Assembly: GCA_947304405.1 (NCBI GenBank)
Contig: CAMZBB010000002.1
Location: 1-64,000 of the forward strand
Source: an uncultured Clostridia bacterium
GTDB taxonomy: Bacteria; Bacillota; Clostridia; Saccharofermentanales; Saccharofermentanaceae
Length of the DNA stretch: 64,000 nt
Reading direction: 5' to 3'
The number at the start of each line of letters is the position of its first letter. Position 1 is the stretch's first letter. The notes under the pieces are model-generated. The model was not told the origin of the DNA. It made no database searches and saw nothing but the letters and a program-made list of their open reading frames with translations. The position numbers and the translations under genes are program-made. Positions 9,676-19,169 of this stretch are shown here, in pieces.

Positions 9676-9832
9676 TCATTACCCCTCTTTGGCTTAATTG
9701 TCTGTAAATAAATATACCTCAGAAAGTGCCAATGTTCCAACTGATTATTCTAAACAACGATTTGTTGTAAAAAATCTAATAAGTATGTTATATTTTCTAA
9801 TGCGCCAAAATGCATATGCGACGGAGGAGACT

Positions 9833-11695
9833 ATGAATCCCGTAAAGGGCACAGCAACATATACGGCAGACAAATTTACCGATATAAGGGATCTTGTCGT
9901 TAAGACTTGCGCCAAATTCCCTGAACTTGATGCCTTTATCTTCAGAAGATCTCCGAAACTTTCCGAAGTTCACAGGACATTCTATGAATACGGCAATGAC
10001 ATTACCGGTCTTGCCACGTACATTCTCAACAGCGAATACGCAGGCGGAAGGCTTGCCGTAGTAGGCGAGAATGCATATGAGTGGTTCGTTTCCTACAATG
10101 CGATCCTTTCTTCCGGCGCAGTCGGCGTTCCTCTTGACAGAGCTCTGCCTGAGGAAGAGTTGATACAGCTGCTCGTAAGATCCAAGAGCAGGGTCATCTT
10201 CTACCAGCACAGGCATCACAAGATGATGCTTTCGATCGCTGAGAAGATCAAGACCGGCGAGCTCGACATTCCGCTCGAAAAGTTCGTGATCTTCTACAAA
10301 GACGGCCTTACGGGCAAGAAACCCGAAGATACATGGCCTGAGGACGATGACAGGTTCTGCGACATCTACGACTGGATCAGGGAGGGTAACGAACTCCGTG
10401 AGAAGGGCGACACCAAGTTCGAGAATACCGAGATAGACGTTAAGGCTGCGAAGATCATACTTTTCACGTCCGGTACTACCTCGATGAGCAAAGGCGTACT
10501 GCTCTCACATGACAACATCTGTTCCAACGTCTATGCGATCTCGCAGACATTGGACGTAAGAAGGGGAGACCGTGCGTTCTCCATCCTGCCTTTGCATCAT
10601 ACATTTGAGAATACCTGCGATTTCTTTATCCTTTCGTGCGGTGCGTGCATCTGCATGTGCGACGGACTCCGATACATCGTCAAGAATATGGAAGAGTGGA
10701 AGCCGAATGTCTGCATCTCGGTGCCTCTGCTTTTCGAGAACATATACGAGAAGATAGAAGACGGCATCAAGGCATCCGGCAAGGAGAAGGCCATAGCAAT
10801 AGCCAGGCCCGTAACAAGGTTCCTCAGGCGTATCGGCATTGATGTCAGACGTAATGTGTTCCGCGACATCCTTGATAAGCTCGGAGGCAATTTCCGCATG
10901 ATCGTAATCGGCGGCGCGGGAATAGACAAGAAATACATCGATGCTTTCACTGATTTCGGACTTCAGTTCTTCATGGGCTACGGCCTTACGGAGACGTCAC
11001 CTGTTATTTCCGTAACCAATGAGGTCTGCAACGTCCATGGCTCGGTCGGCCGTCCGCTGCCCGGCATCACGGCTGCGATTGACGCGGAAGGCAAAGGACC
11101 GAAGGCTGTCGGCGAGATCCTTACGAAGTCCGACTGCGTTATGCTCGGATATTTCGAGAATGAAGAAGCGACGGCTGAGGCTATCGATTCTGACGGGTGG
11201 TTCCACACCGGCGACATGGGATATATCGACAAGACAGGTTCGATCCATATTACAGGACGCGTTAAGTCCATGATCGTTCTCACAAACGGAAAGAAGGCTT
11301 TCCCCGAGGAGATCGAGGCCGTCATTACTGAGATCAAGGGCGTTTCCGAGGCGTTTGTCTGGGGCAATAAGAATGACCGTGAAGCGATCGACATCTGTGC
11401 AAAGCTTCTGATCGACCGTAAGGCCATCGGCGCCGAACTTGGTCTCAAGACAGAACCTGATGATTCCCAGGTCGAGACATACCTTAATGACAAGATGCAT
11501 GAGGCCAACCGCAAGATGCCTCAGTATAAGATCGTACGTAATTATGTATTCTCTGAAGAGGACATGATCAAGACGACTACTCTCAAGATAAAGCGTCCCA
11601 AGGAACAGGAGCATATCGAGGGACGTCTTTCTGAGTGCGGACGCACGATGTACGAGATGAACGGTAAGAATTTCGATAAGATGATCAAGGCGTGA
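9833..11695 (+). CDS. AMP-dependent long-chain acyl-CoA synthetase-like
   Basis: FTSGTTSMSKGV, GYGLTETSPV, GWFHTGDMG; ATG 9833 after GGAGGAG. Confidence 0.85.
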   Translation: MNPVKGTATYTADKFTDIRDLVVKTCAKFPELDAFIFRRSPKLSEVHRTFYEYGNDITGLATYILNSEYAGGRLAVVGENAYEWFVSYNAILSSGAVGVPLDRALPEEELIQLLVRSKSRVIFYQHRHHKMMLSIAEKIKTGELDIPLEKFVIFYKDGLTGKKPEDTWPEDDDRFCDIYDWIREGNELREKGDTKFENTEIDVKAAKIILFTSGTTSMSKGVLLSHDNICSNVYAISQTLDVRRGDRAFSILPLHHTFENTCDFFILSCGACICMCDGLRYIVKNMEEWKPNVCISVPLLFENIYEKIEDGIKASGKEKAIAIARPVTRFLRRIGIDVRRNVFRDILDKLGGNFRMIVIGGAGIDKKYIDAFTDFGLQFFMGYGLTETSPVISVTNEVCNVHGSVGRPLPGITAAIDAEGKGPKAVGEILTKSDCVMLGYFENEEATAEAIDSDGWFHTGDMGYIDKTGSIHITGRVKSMIVLTNGKKAFPEEIEAVITEIKGVSEAFVWGNKNDREAIDICAKLLIDRKAIGAELGLKTEPDDSQVETYLNDKMHEANRKMPQYKIVRNYVFSEEDMIKTTTLKIKRPKEQEHIEGRLSECGRTMYEMNGKNFDKMIKA

Positions 11696-11708
11696 GGCCT
11701 AATTTACC

Positions 11709-12287
11709 GTGAGTACTACCAGGATAATAGATATTGGCGGCCGTGCCGTCATTGCCTGTTTTGAACGCAAAAGGGTCAGGAATATCAATGTCCGCGTCAG
11801 GCGTGACGGGACTCTTTATGCATCCATGCCTTATTGGGTAAGTTACGCAGAGGCTGAAAGATTCATTTTGTCCAAGTCTTCGTTTTTCATAAAGGCTTTA
11901 GACGAAATATCCAGAAGAAAAGACGAAGAAGACGAGTGGAAGAATATCGACAGGGAATCTGAAGAGAGATTCAGGGAACTGATCTCGGAACTTATCAGAT
12001 TTCACATGCCCTATTTTGCGGCAAGGGGAGTCTCATCTCCTTCAAAAGTGGTCATCGGGCATTACAGGTCCTTTTGGGGAGAATGCCTTAACAAGAGGGG
12101 CATATTGAAGTTTTCCACGAGGCTTATCGGTAAGGATGAAGACCTGATCGAATATGTTGTCGTCCATGAACTTGCCCATTTTCTCGTGCCTAACCACTCG
12201 GAAGCGTTCTGGAATATTGTCGGAAGCATTATTCCGGACTATAAGACGAGAAGAAAGAGACTGAATGGAAAAGGCGTAAAAAGATAA
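11709..12287 (+). CDS. YgjP-like (DUF45) metallopeptidase family protein
   Basis: VVHELAHFLVPNHSEAFW. Confidence 0.8.
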   Translation: MSTTRIIDIGGRAVIACFERKRVRNINVRVRRDGTLYASMPYWVSYAEAERFILSKSSFFIKALDEISRRKDEEDEWKNIDRESEERFRELISELIRFHMPYFAARGVSSPSKVVIGHYRSFWGECLNKRGILKFSTRLIGKDEDLIEYVVVHELAHFLVPNHSEAFWNIVGSIIPDYKTRRKRLNGKGVKR

Positions 12288-12338
12288 AAAATAAGTGCGT
12301 TTTTAGTATATAATTCTCTTGTATCGGAGGATGTGCCC

Positions 12339-15300
12339 ATGGCTGAAAATACTAATGACAGAGCTTCTGTAAAATTCGATCTGTGGGAGCGAAAGCTTCT
12401 TGACCTTAGTACCCGCAACAGTCTTCTCAACTTGAAGATCAAGGGTTCATGTGTTCCTTTGTTCGTGCCCGCATTGGGCGAACTGGAAGATACGCTTGTT
12501 GAAAATAAGGAATACCGCATAATTCCGAGAAAGAGTCCTGAGAAGAAAGCTGCAAAAGAGGAAACAAAGCCTGAGAATGAGGGCAGTTCCGAAACCAAGG
12601 CAATAGAACCGGTCTCCGAAGAAAAGCCTTTGGAAGAGGCACCCGCACTTCCTAAGACTGCCGCTCCGGCAGAGCCTTTGACTGAATCCGAATCAAAGCC
12701 TGAAGTATCGGGTATCCCGGCACGCGACTATTCAATTGAAGATATCGCTAATACTGAAGAATTCAAGGAATACATCACCACGGAAACAAGCAAGGGCAAG
12801 CTTTGCTCTTCGCTTACTTCTTCTGAACTTGGCGATAAGGTCAAGAGCCTTTACCGAGCCGCAAAGACTTCCATCGAAGAGAACGGTGCGAGCACTTTGT
12901 ATCTGGCGGTCGGCTTTATCAAGTGGTTTGAAAAGGATAAGCCGGATGCCTTCTACGCTCCGATAATCCTTATCCCGGTCGAACTCATAAGGAAATCTAT
13001 CCTTCTCGGATATGCAATGCGCAAAAGAGATGAGGATTCCCTTATCAACATTACGATCCTCGAGAAGCTCAGACAGGATTTCGATATAGACGTTTCCGAG
13101 CTTTTGGGGGACCTTCCGACTGATGAGCACGGTATCGACGTTAACGAGGTAATGAAACTCGTTGAAGCACACATAGCCGGAATGAACGGATGGAAAGTCA
13201 TCAGGTCGTGCGTGTTGGGCAATTTCTCGTTCTCGCAGTTTGTTATGTGGAATGACATGCACAGCCACCGCGAAACCATTGCCAAGAACAAGGTCGTCGA
13301 TAGCCTTATCAACGGATCGCTTACATGGGATGCACGCAATCTGTCGGCTATGGAAGATGTTAATGAGAGTGAAGTGCTTCTCCCGATCACGGCTGACGGT
13401 TCACAGCTCAAAGCAATTGCGGCCGCTACGCCAACTGAGAGCTATGAGGGAGAGAGCTTTGTCCTCCACGGCCCTCCGGGAACGGGCAAGTCTCAGACGA
13501 TCACTTCTATAATCGCCAACTGCTTGGCCAACGGCAAAACGGTCCTTTTCGCTGCCGAAAAGAAGGCCGCTCTCGATGTTGTCTATTCGCGTCTCGACAG
13601 GATCGGCATTGCTCCGTTCTGTCTTGAGCTTCATTCCAACAAGGTCAGAAAGAGCCACGTGCTCAATCAGCTTAAGGAAGCAAGTGAGGTAAGGTCCAAG
13701 CTGCCTTCGAGCGAGGATTTCGAAAAGCAGCTGGCTGACATAACTGCAAGAAGGAATGAACTCGACAAGTACGTGAAAGAGCTTCACGTCAGGCGCGGTT
13801 GCGGAATGTCGCTTTTCGAGCTCATTAACATGTTCGCTGCGAATGAGAATGCTCCTGATATAGCGCCTTTCGACCAGGGATTTGTAAATGAGGCCTCGGA
13901 GGCCCGCGTCAACGAGATCGAAGCTGGCTTGGGCGAGTTAGTTGCCGCGTCAGGAGATCTCGGAGGAAAGCTCTCTTTCGTCAAAGCAACCGAATTCTCT
14001 CAGGAAGCCAAGCAGAATCTCGGCAGATCCTGCGAAGCCTTCTACAACGCATATTCGCAGTTTGACGCTGCTCTCACCAATTTCATGCAGTGGACGGCTC
14101 AGGCTCAGTGCTCTGTTATGGGTGCTGAAGACACCAACCTCAAAAAGAAGACATACTTGAGGCTTGCTTCGGCTATCTATGGATTATCAACCATGGGACT
14201 TCCTGCTTCATGGCTCGGATGCCGTGACTTCAGGTCGCTTTCCGTCAGGCTTGATGCGCTTATTGCCGCAGGCAGTTCCTATCTGCAGCAGAAGAATGCT
14301 CTTTCGGCCGGTTGGGCTGACGGTTTCTTTTCCTGTGACGGCTTAAGGCTCCAGGCAGAGTTCAATGCCGCCAATTCGAAGGGCGGATTGGGAAGGTCGC
14401 TCGGTATCGGCGGCGTCTATAAACAGGTCAAGGTCTTTGATAAGACCGGTGCCGGAAAGGACAATCTTGGTCCTGCTCTTGATGCACTCGTTGCTTTCCA
14501 GAGGACGGAAGCTTCGATCAGACAGGGACTTGCGCAGGATGCCGTCTATCTGGGAGGACTTTACAATCCCCAGGCTCCATTGCCGTGTTTTGACATGAAT
14601 GCCGTTCAAAGTCTTAATCAGAGGAGCCTTGCTCTCATGAACGAGGCTGATTCCTGCGATATTTCTGGTAATGCAAGATGCGTTCTTGCCGCAAACCAGG
14701 GAGCATGCGCTTGTGCATCAGCCCTTATGGCTGCAGGACAAAACCTTGAAGCGGCATACAATGTGTTAAGACAGACATACGGTTTTGAAGATGAAGTCTT
14801 CATGCCCGACAACGGTCTGCTGATCGACAAGAAGGCCATGGTCAATGAACTTGCAGAAAATGCCGATCTGTTAAGAACGAAGATCACATTCAACAGGGTT
14901 TCTTCTAAATGCCTGAACTATAAGATAAGCGGATTGATAAAAGACTATGAAGAAGGCAGGATAGAGGGCAGCCTGCTCGTTCCCGCTTTCAGAAAACAAT
15001 ATGCCAAGATGCTTGTAACCCTGATGATCGACAGTTCTGAAACATTCAGGGACTTCAGCGCTTCATTGTTCGAAGAGAAGATCGCAAGACTTAATGCTCT
15101 GGGAAACGAGTTCGAGAAGCTTACCCGTCAGGAGATCTACTTAAGGATCGCCAAGACACTTCCCAATCTTACAAAGGATGCCAATGCAAAGTCTGCGCTC
15201 GGCATATTGCAGCACGCCATAAAGAGCGGCGGAAGGGGAGTATCCATCAGAACGCTGTTCTCAAAGATAGGCAACATAATGCTCAAGCTTTGCCCGTGCG

Positions 15301-16766
15301 TTCTCATGAGCCCTCTGTCTTGTGCGCAGTATCTTGCGCCTAACGAGGATTCGCCGTTTGACGTCGTTGTTTTCGACGAGGCTTCGCAGCTGCCTACATG
15401 CAAGGCTGTCGGCGTGATCGCAAGAGGCAAGAATGCCGTTATCGTGGGTGACCCCAAGCAGATGCCGCCTACGTCATTCTTCCGTGAAATGGTCTTTGAT
15501 GATGAGAATTATGAGATCGAAGACTTAGAGAGCATCCTTGATGACTGCCTCGCGATCGGAATGCCCGAGCTTCATCTGCTCTGGCACTACAGGAGCCGTC
15601 ACGAGAGCCTTATCACGTTCTCAAACAAGCTCTTCTATGAAGGAAAACTCTATACTTTCCCGTCGGCCGATGACCGTAATTCCATGGTTACGCTGGAAAT
15701 GGTGCAGGGAACCTTTGACAGCGGCAATTCAAGAACGAACAGGGCAGAGGCGGAGGCTGTCGTCAATGAGATGGCTGCAAGATGCCACGATCCGATACGT
15801 TCTAAACAGACTTTGGGCGTCGTAACCTTCAACATCCAGCAGCAGTCGCTTATCGAGGACCTCCTTGATGAGAAGTGCAAGACAGATCCCGAGCTTGAAA
15901 GCTGGGCGTTCAATGGTGAGGAACCCGTATTCATCAAGAACCTTGAGAACGTACAGGGTGATGAAAGGGACGTTATCCTGTTCTCTGTCGGATACGGCCA
16001 GGATGAGACGGGAAGGATGATAATGAACTTCGGTCCGCTGAACCGTGACGGCGGATGGAGAAGATTGAATGTTGCCGTTACGCGTTCGCGTCTCGAGATG
16101 AAGGTGTTTTCGTCGATTACGGCTGACCAGATCAGGATCAGCGAATCATCCTCGGAGGGCGTAAGGGCTCTCAAGCGGTTCCTGCAGTATGCTGCGGGAA
16201 GCGAAGCTTGGGATGCTATGGCTGACGGAGAGAACGTCAACACTGCATCATCCACGCCTTTGATCGACAGGAGCCTTAAGTTTACCGGCATCGCGGATGA
16301 CATCTGCGACAGGCTTGCCAAACTCGGATATCAGACTGACCGTAACATCGGAAAGTCGGGTTTCAAGGTTGATATAGGCGTTGTCTCGCCTTCGGATCCG
16401 GGCAAATACTGCCTCGGCATCCTTCTTGACGGCAAGAGCTATGCTGAAGCCGGAACGACGACTTCCCGTGAGATCTCGCAGATCTCCGTGCTGAAGGGAT
16501 TCGGTTGGAACGTTGTCAGAATATGGTCTCTCGAATGGTGGGAGAACCCGGATATTGTCATTTCGCAGTGCATCGAGAAGATAGATGCCGCCGAGAATGC
16601 ATCTAAGCAGGCAGAAGCTACGGAAGAAACTGTTCCGGAAAAGACGGCTGAGCCTTCTGAGCCTGAGATCCCGATAATCGACGGGACCGGTCCGATAGTT
16701 GAGGAGGAGACTCCTGCTTCTGAGGATGAGGAGCAAAAAAAAACACTGAATCCGGAACAGGACTGA
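12339..16766 (+). CDS. DUF4011-type large superfamily 1 helicase with C-terminal nuclease-like domain
   Basis: Walker A GPPGTGKSQT, Walker B VVVFDEASQLP, LWHYRSRHESLI, VTRSR; C-terminal VDIGV..GILLDGKSYAEAGTTTSRE like MTES_1575-type nuclease. Confidence 0.8.
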   Translation: MAENTNDRASVKFDLWERKLLDLSTRNSLLNLKIKGSCVPLFVPALGELEDTLVENKEYRIIPRKSPEKKAAKEETKPENEGSSETKAIEPVSEEKPLEEAPALPKTAAPAEPLTESESKPEVSGIPARDYSIEDIANTEEFKEYITTETSKGKLCSSLTSSELGDKVKSLYRAAKTSIEENGASTLYLAVGFIKWFEKDKPDAFYAPIILIPVELIRKSILLGYAMRKRDEDSLINITILEKLRQDFDIDVSELLGDLPTDEHGIDVNEVMKLVEAHIAGMNGWKVIRSCVLGNFSFSQFVMWNDMHSHRETIAKNKVVDSLINGSLTWDARNLSAMEDVNESEVLLPITADGSQLKAIAAATPTESYEGESFVLHGPPGTGKSQTITSIIANCLANGKTVLFAAEKKAALDVVYSRLDRIGIAPFCLELHSNKVRKSHVLNQLKEASEVRSKLPSSEDFEKQLADITARRNELDKYVKELHVRRGCGMSLFELINMFAANENAPDIAPFDQGFVNEASEARVNEIEAGLGELVAASGDLGGKLSFVKATEFSQEAKQNLGRSCEAFYNAYSQFDAALTNFMQWTAQAQCSVMGAEDTNLKKKTYLRLASAIYGLSTMGLPASWLGCRDFRSLSVRLDALIAAGSSYLQQKNALSAGWADGFFSCDGLRLQAEFNAANSKGGLGRSLGIGGVYKQVKVFDKTGAGKDNLGPALDALVAFQRTEASIRQGLAQDAVYLGGLYNPQAPLPCFDMNAVQSLNQRSLALMNEADSCDISGNARCVLAANQGACACASALMAAGQNLEAAYNVLRQTYGFEDEVFMPDNGLLIDKKAMVNELAENADLLRTKITFNRVSSKCLNYKISGLIKDYEEGRIEGSLLVPAFRKQYAKMLVTLMIDSSETFRDFSASLFEEKIARLNALGNEFEKLTRQEIYLRIAKTLPNLTKDANAKSALGILQHAIKSGGRGVSIRTLFSKIGNIMLKLCPCVLMSPLSCAQYLAPNEDSPFDVVVFDEASQLPTCKAVGVIARGKNAVIVGDPKQMPPTSFFREMVFDDENYEIEDLESILDDCLAIGMPELHLLWHYRSRHESLITFSNKLFYEGKLYTFPSADDRNSMVTLEMVQGTFDSGNSRTNRAEAEAVVNEMAARCHDPIRSKQTLGVVTFNIQQQSLIEDLLDEKCKTDPELESWAFNGEEPVFIKNLENVQGDERDVILFSVGYGQDETGRMIMNFGPLNRDGGWRRLNVAVTRSRLEMKVFSSITADQIRISESSSEGVRALKRFLQYAAGSEAWDAMADGENVNTASSTPLIDRSLKFTGIADDICDRLAKLGYQTDRNIGKSGFKVDIGVVSPSDPGKYCLGILLDGKSYAEAGTTTSREISQISVLKGFGWNVVRIWSLEWWENPDIVISQCIEKIDAAENASKQAEATEETVPEKTAEPSEPEIPIIDGTGPIVEEETPASEDEEQKKTLNPEQD

Positions 16767-16786
16767 CTCCGAATGCCCAGACATAC

Positions 16787-17374
16787 ATGAGGCTGGGCGT
16801 TCCGCTTAAGCCCATGTCGTCACAGACTTTCTGTGATCCTTTGTATACCAAGGCCCTGACTGAACTTGCCGTCAGGCTTGTTCAGGCTGAATCTCCCATC
16901 AGTTCTGACGTTATTGCCTCTGAAATGCTTGAAATGCTCGGGATAAGCAAGTCTACGGCTAAACTGAAGGCCAGATGCGACTATCTGATAAAGAATACCA
17001 GGCTGCCTTATACGGTTCAGGAGCTTGACGGGGATGAAACGCGCGAAGGAACAAAGATCTTCTGGGCTGACCGTGAATCCTCAAACGGCATATGTCCTTT
17101 CTACAGAGTGCCCGCCATTGGCGGAAAACCCAGAAAGGCAGCTGACATAGCGGTTCAGGAAGCTGCCAGGGCAGTGATAGACGTCGCCGAAGAGCAGATG
17201 GGGCTTCCGCGGGAAAGTCTCATAACCGAGGCTGCCAAGGCTTTGGGATTTGCCAGAGCGGCATCAAACACGGACTGCTACAAGCTCTGCGGGCAGGCGG
17301 TTGACTATGCTTTCGGGCTGGGGGCCTTGAAAGTGGACGACAACGGCTTCATAACGCCTTCCAAAACAAATTAA
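16787..17374 (+). CDS. DUF3320-like C-terminal portion of the DUF4011 helicase, in -1 frame (frameshift or split gene)
   Basis: LAVRLVQAESPISSDVIASEMLEMLGISKSTAKLK winged-helix-like; -1 frame open from the A9 run (16735-16743); no clear SD before ATG. Confidence 0.65.
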   Translation: MRLGVPLKPMSSQTFCDPLYTKALTELAVRLVQAESPISSDVIASEMLEMLGISKSTAKLKARCDYLIKNTRLPYTVQELDGDETREGTKIFWADRESSNGICPFYRVPAIGGKPRKAADIAVQEAARAVIDVAEEQMGLPRESLITEAAKALGFARAASNTDCYKLCGQAVDYAFGLGALKVDDNGFITPSKTN

Positions 17375-17411
17375 TAATGTGAAAACAGTTCAAATTTAGG
17401 CCGTCTTTTTG

Positions 17412-17440
17412 TTGACTTGCCTAACCTTGAAAAGTATTAT
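17412..17440 (+). promoter_or_regulatory. Sigma-A-type promoter for fba
   Basis: TTGACT-17 nt-TATTAT. Confidence 0.7.
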
Positions 17441-17511
17441 AAAGCGGTAATAAAAAGCGGAAGCCAAATCGGCTTTCAGTTTATTAAATAATTTAAAGGA
17501 GCGTAACGCTT

Positions 17512-18480
17512 ATGGCATTAGTAACATCCAAGGAAATGTTCAAAAAGGCTTATGACGGCGGTTATGCAATCGGCGCTTTCAATGTCAACAACATGGAAAT
17601 CGTTCAGGGCATCACCGAAGCAGCTGCTGAACTCAAATCACCTGTAATCCTTCAGGCTTCCGCAGGCGCAAGAAAGTATGCTAACAACGACTATCTTGTA
17701 CACCTCGTAAAGGCTGCTGTTGAGCTTCATCCTGAAGTTCCTATGGTTCTTCACCTTGACCACGGTGCAGATTTCGAGACCTGCAAGTCCTGCATCGATT
17801 CCGGCTTCACATCTGTCATGATCGACTATTCAAGCCACAGCTTCGAAGAGAACATCGCAGAGTCCAAGAAGGTTGCTGAGTATGCTCACGATCACGGCGT
17901 AGTCGTTGAGGCTGAGCTCGGAACACTCGCAGGCATCGAGGATGACGTTAAGGTCGAGGCTGGTAATGAGTCTTACACAAGACCTGAAGAGGTTGAGGAG
18001 TTCGTTTCCAGAACAGGCGTTGACTCTCTTGCAATCGCTATCGGTACATCCCATGGCGCATACAAGTTCACACCCGCTCAGTGCACAAGAAACGAGAAGG
18101 GCATTCTCGTACCTCCTCCGCTCAGATTCGACGTTCTCGAAGAGTGCATGAAGAGAATTCCCGGATTCCCGATCGTTCTCCACGGTTCTTCTTCCGTACC
18201 TCAGGAGTACGTTGCCATCATCAACGAGTTCGGCGGCGCTATGCCTGATGCTATCGGCATTCCTGAGGAGCAGCTCCGTAAGGCAGCTCAGCTCGCAGTC
18301 TGCAAGATCAACATCGACTCTGACCTCCGTCTGGGCATGACAGCTGGTATCCGTAAGCACTTCGTTGAGCATCCTGATCACTTCGATCCCCGTCAGTATC
18401 TTGGTGACGGCCGTGCTAACGTTAAGGCTATCGTTGCTCACAAGATCAAGGAAGTTCTCGGTTCTGACAACAAGATCTGA
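17512..18480 (+). CDS. fba: Class II fructose-bisphosphate aldolase
   Basis: GAFNVNNMEIVQGI, HLDHGADFETC, LHGSSSVP. Confidence 0.92.
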   Translation: MALVTSKEMFKKAYDGGYAIGAFNVNNMEIVQGITEAAAELKSPVILQASAGARKYANNDYLVHLVKAAVELHPEVPMVLHLDHGADFETCKSCIDSGFTSVMIDYSSHSFEENIAESKKVAEYAHDHGVVVEAELGTLAGIEDDVKVEAGNESYTRPEEVEEFVSRTGVDSLAIAIGTSHGAYKFTPAQCTRNEKGILVPPPLRFDVLEECMKRIPGFPIVLHGSSSVPQEYVAIINEFGGAMPDAIGIPEEQLRKAAQLAVCKINIDSDLRLGMTAGIRKHFVEHPDHFDPRQYLGDGRANVKAIVAHKIKEVLGSDNKI

Positions 18481-18509
18481 TCTTTGGAACAAAACCAATG
18501 AATTTAAGG

Positions 18510-18537
18510 CCCGGCAGAGATTTTTCTGCCGGGTTTT
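18510..18537 (+). terminator. Intrinsic terminator of fba
   Basis: CCCGGCAGA-N6-TCTGCCGGG-TTTTGTT. Confidence 0.85.
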
Positions 18538-18552
18538 GTTATAATTCCACCT

Positions 18553-19092
18553 ATGAAATCTAAGAAGAGCAGTCTTAAACCTTTATATGAGCGTCCCGGA
18601 AGGCTTTCGCCGGAGCGCAGCGTCCCTGTGCCCGGAAAGACTCAGCACAAGGATCTCAGGATCGATGTTCATTATGACACCGAAGAAGATATTCCGGATC
18701 CTGCTAAGGGCGTTACCCCTGAATTTACCGTCAGGTCGCTCAATGCTCTCGATCCTTTTGAAGACGAAGCACTGCTCTCGGGTGAGATCAAACCCAAGAA
18801 TACCGGCAAAAAGTCGGGCGTCGAGTCTTTTGAATCGCAGATCTTCGAGGCCGATGAGGATTTCGATGATGAAGAAGAGGAGGATCCCTCAATCTTTAAC
18901 AGGGACGGGCATACTTTCATGGTCAATTCCGACCTGATGGCAGGAGGCGCCGAGCCCGTTCACGCAAAGTCCGCTTTCGATGCGGGCAAGCCGTCTTTTT
19001 TCACCGATGGGAGAAAGCTGACTCTTTCGCTTATTGGACTGGCAGTACTGATCTTTGCAGAGTTTATCGGGCTGGTTATGCTTTTGAAGTAA
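18553..19092 (+). CDS. Hypothetical acidic protein with C-terminal TM helix
   Basis: ORF between two terminators; C-terminal hydrophobic tail. Confidence 0.5.
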   Translation: MKSKKSSLKPLYERPGRLSPERSVPVPGKTQHKDLRIDVHYDTEEDIPDPAKGVTPEFTVRSLNALDPFEDEALLSGEIKPKNTGKKSGVESFESQIFEADEDFDDEEEEDPSIFNRDGHTFMVNSDLMAGGAEPVHAKSAFDAGKPSFFTDGRKLTLSLIGLAVLIFAEFIGLVMLLK

Positions 19093-19113
19093 AGATGATT
19101 TTTCAAGAATTAA

Positions 19114-19148
19114 CAAAGGGGCTGCCTCGATGCGAGACAACCCCTTTG
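19114..19148. terminator. Bidirectional terminator
   Basis: AAAGGGGCTGCCTCG / CGAGACAACCCCTTT. Confidence 0.8.
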
Positions 19149-19169
19149 TCATTTGGGTATAAGATCAGA

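Noticed and set aside
15650-16321. 223-aa minus-strand ORF
   Set aside because: Antisense to the conserved helicase motifs.
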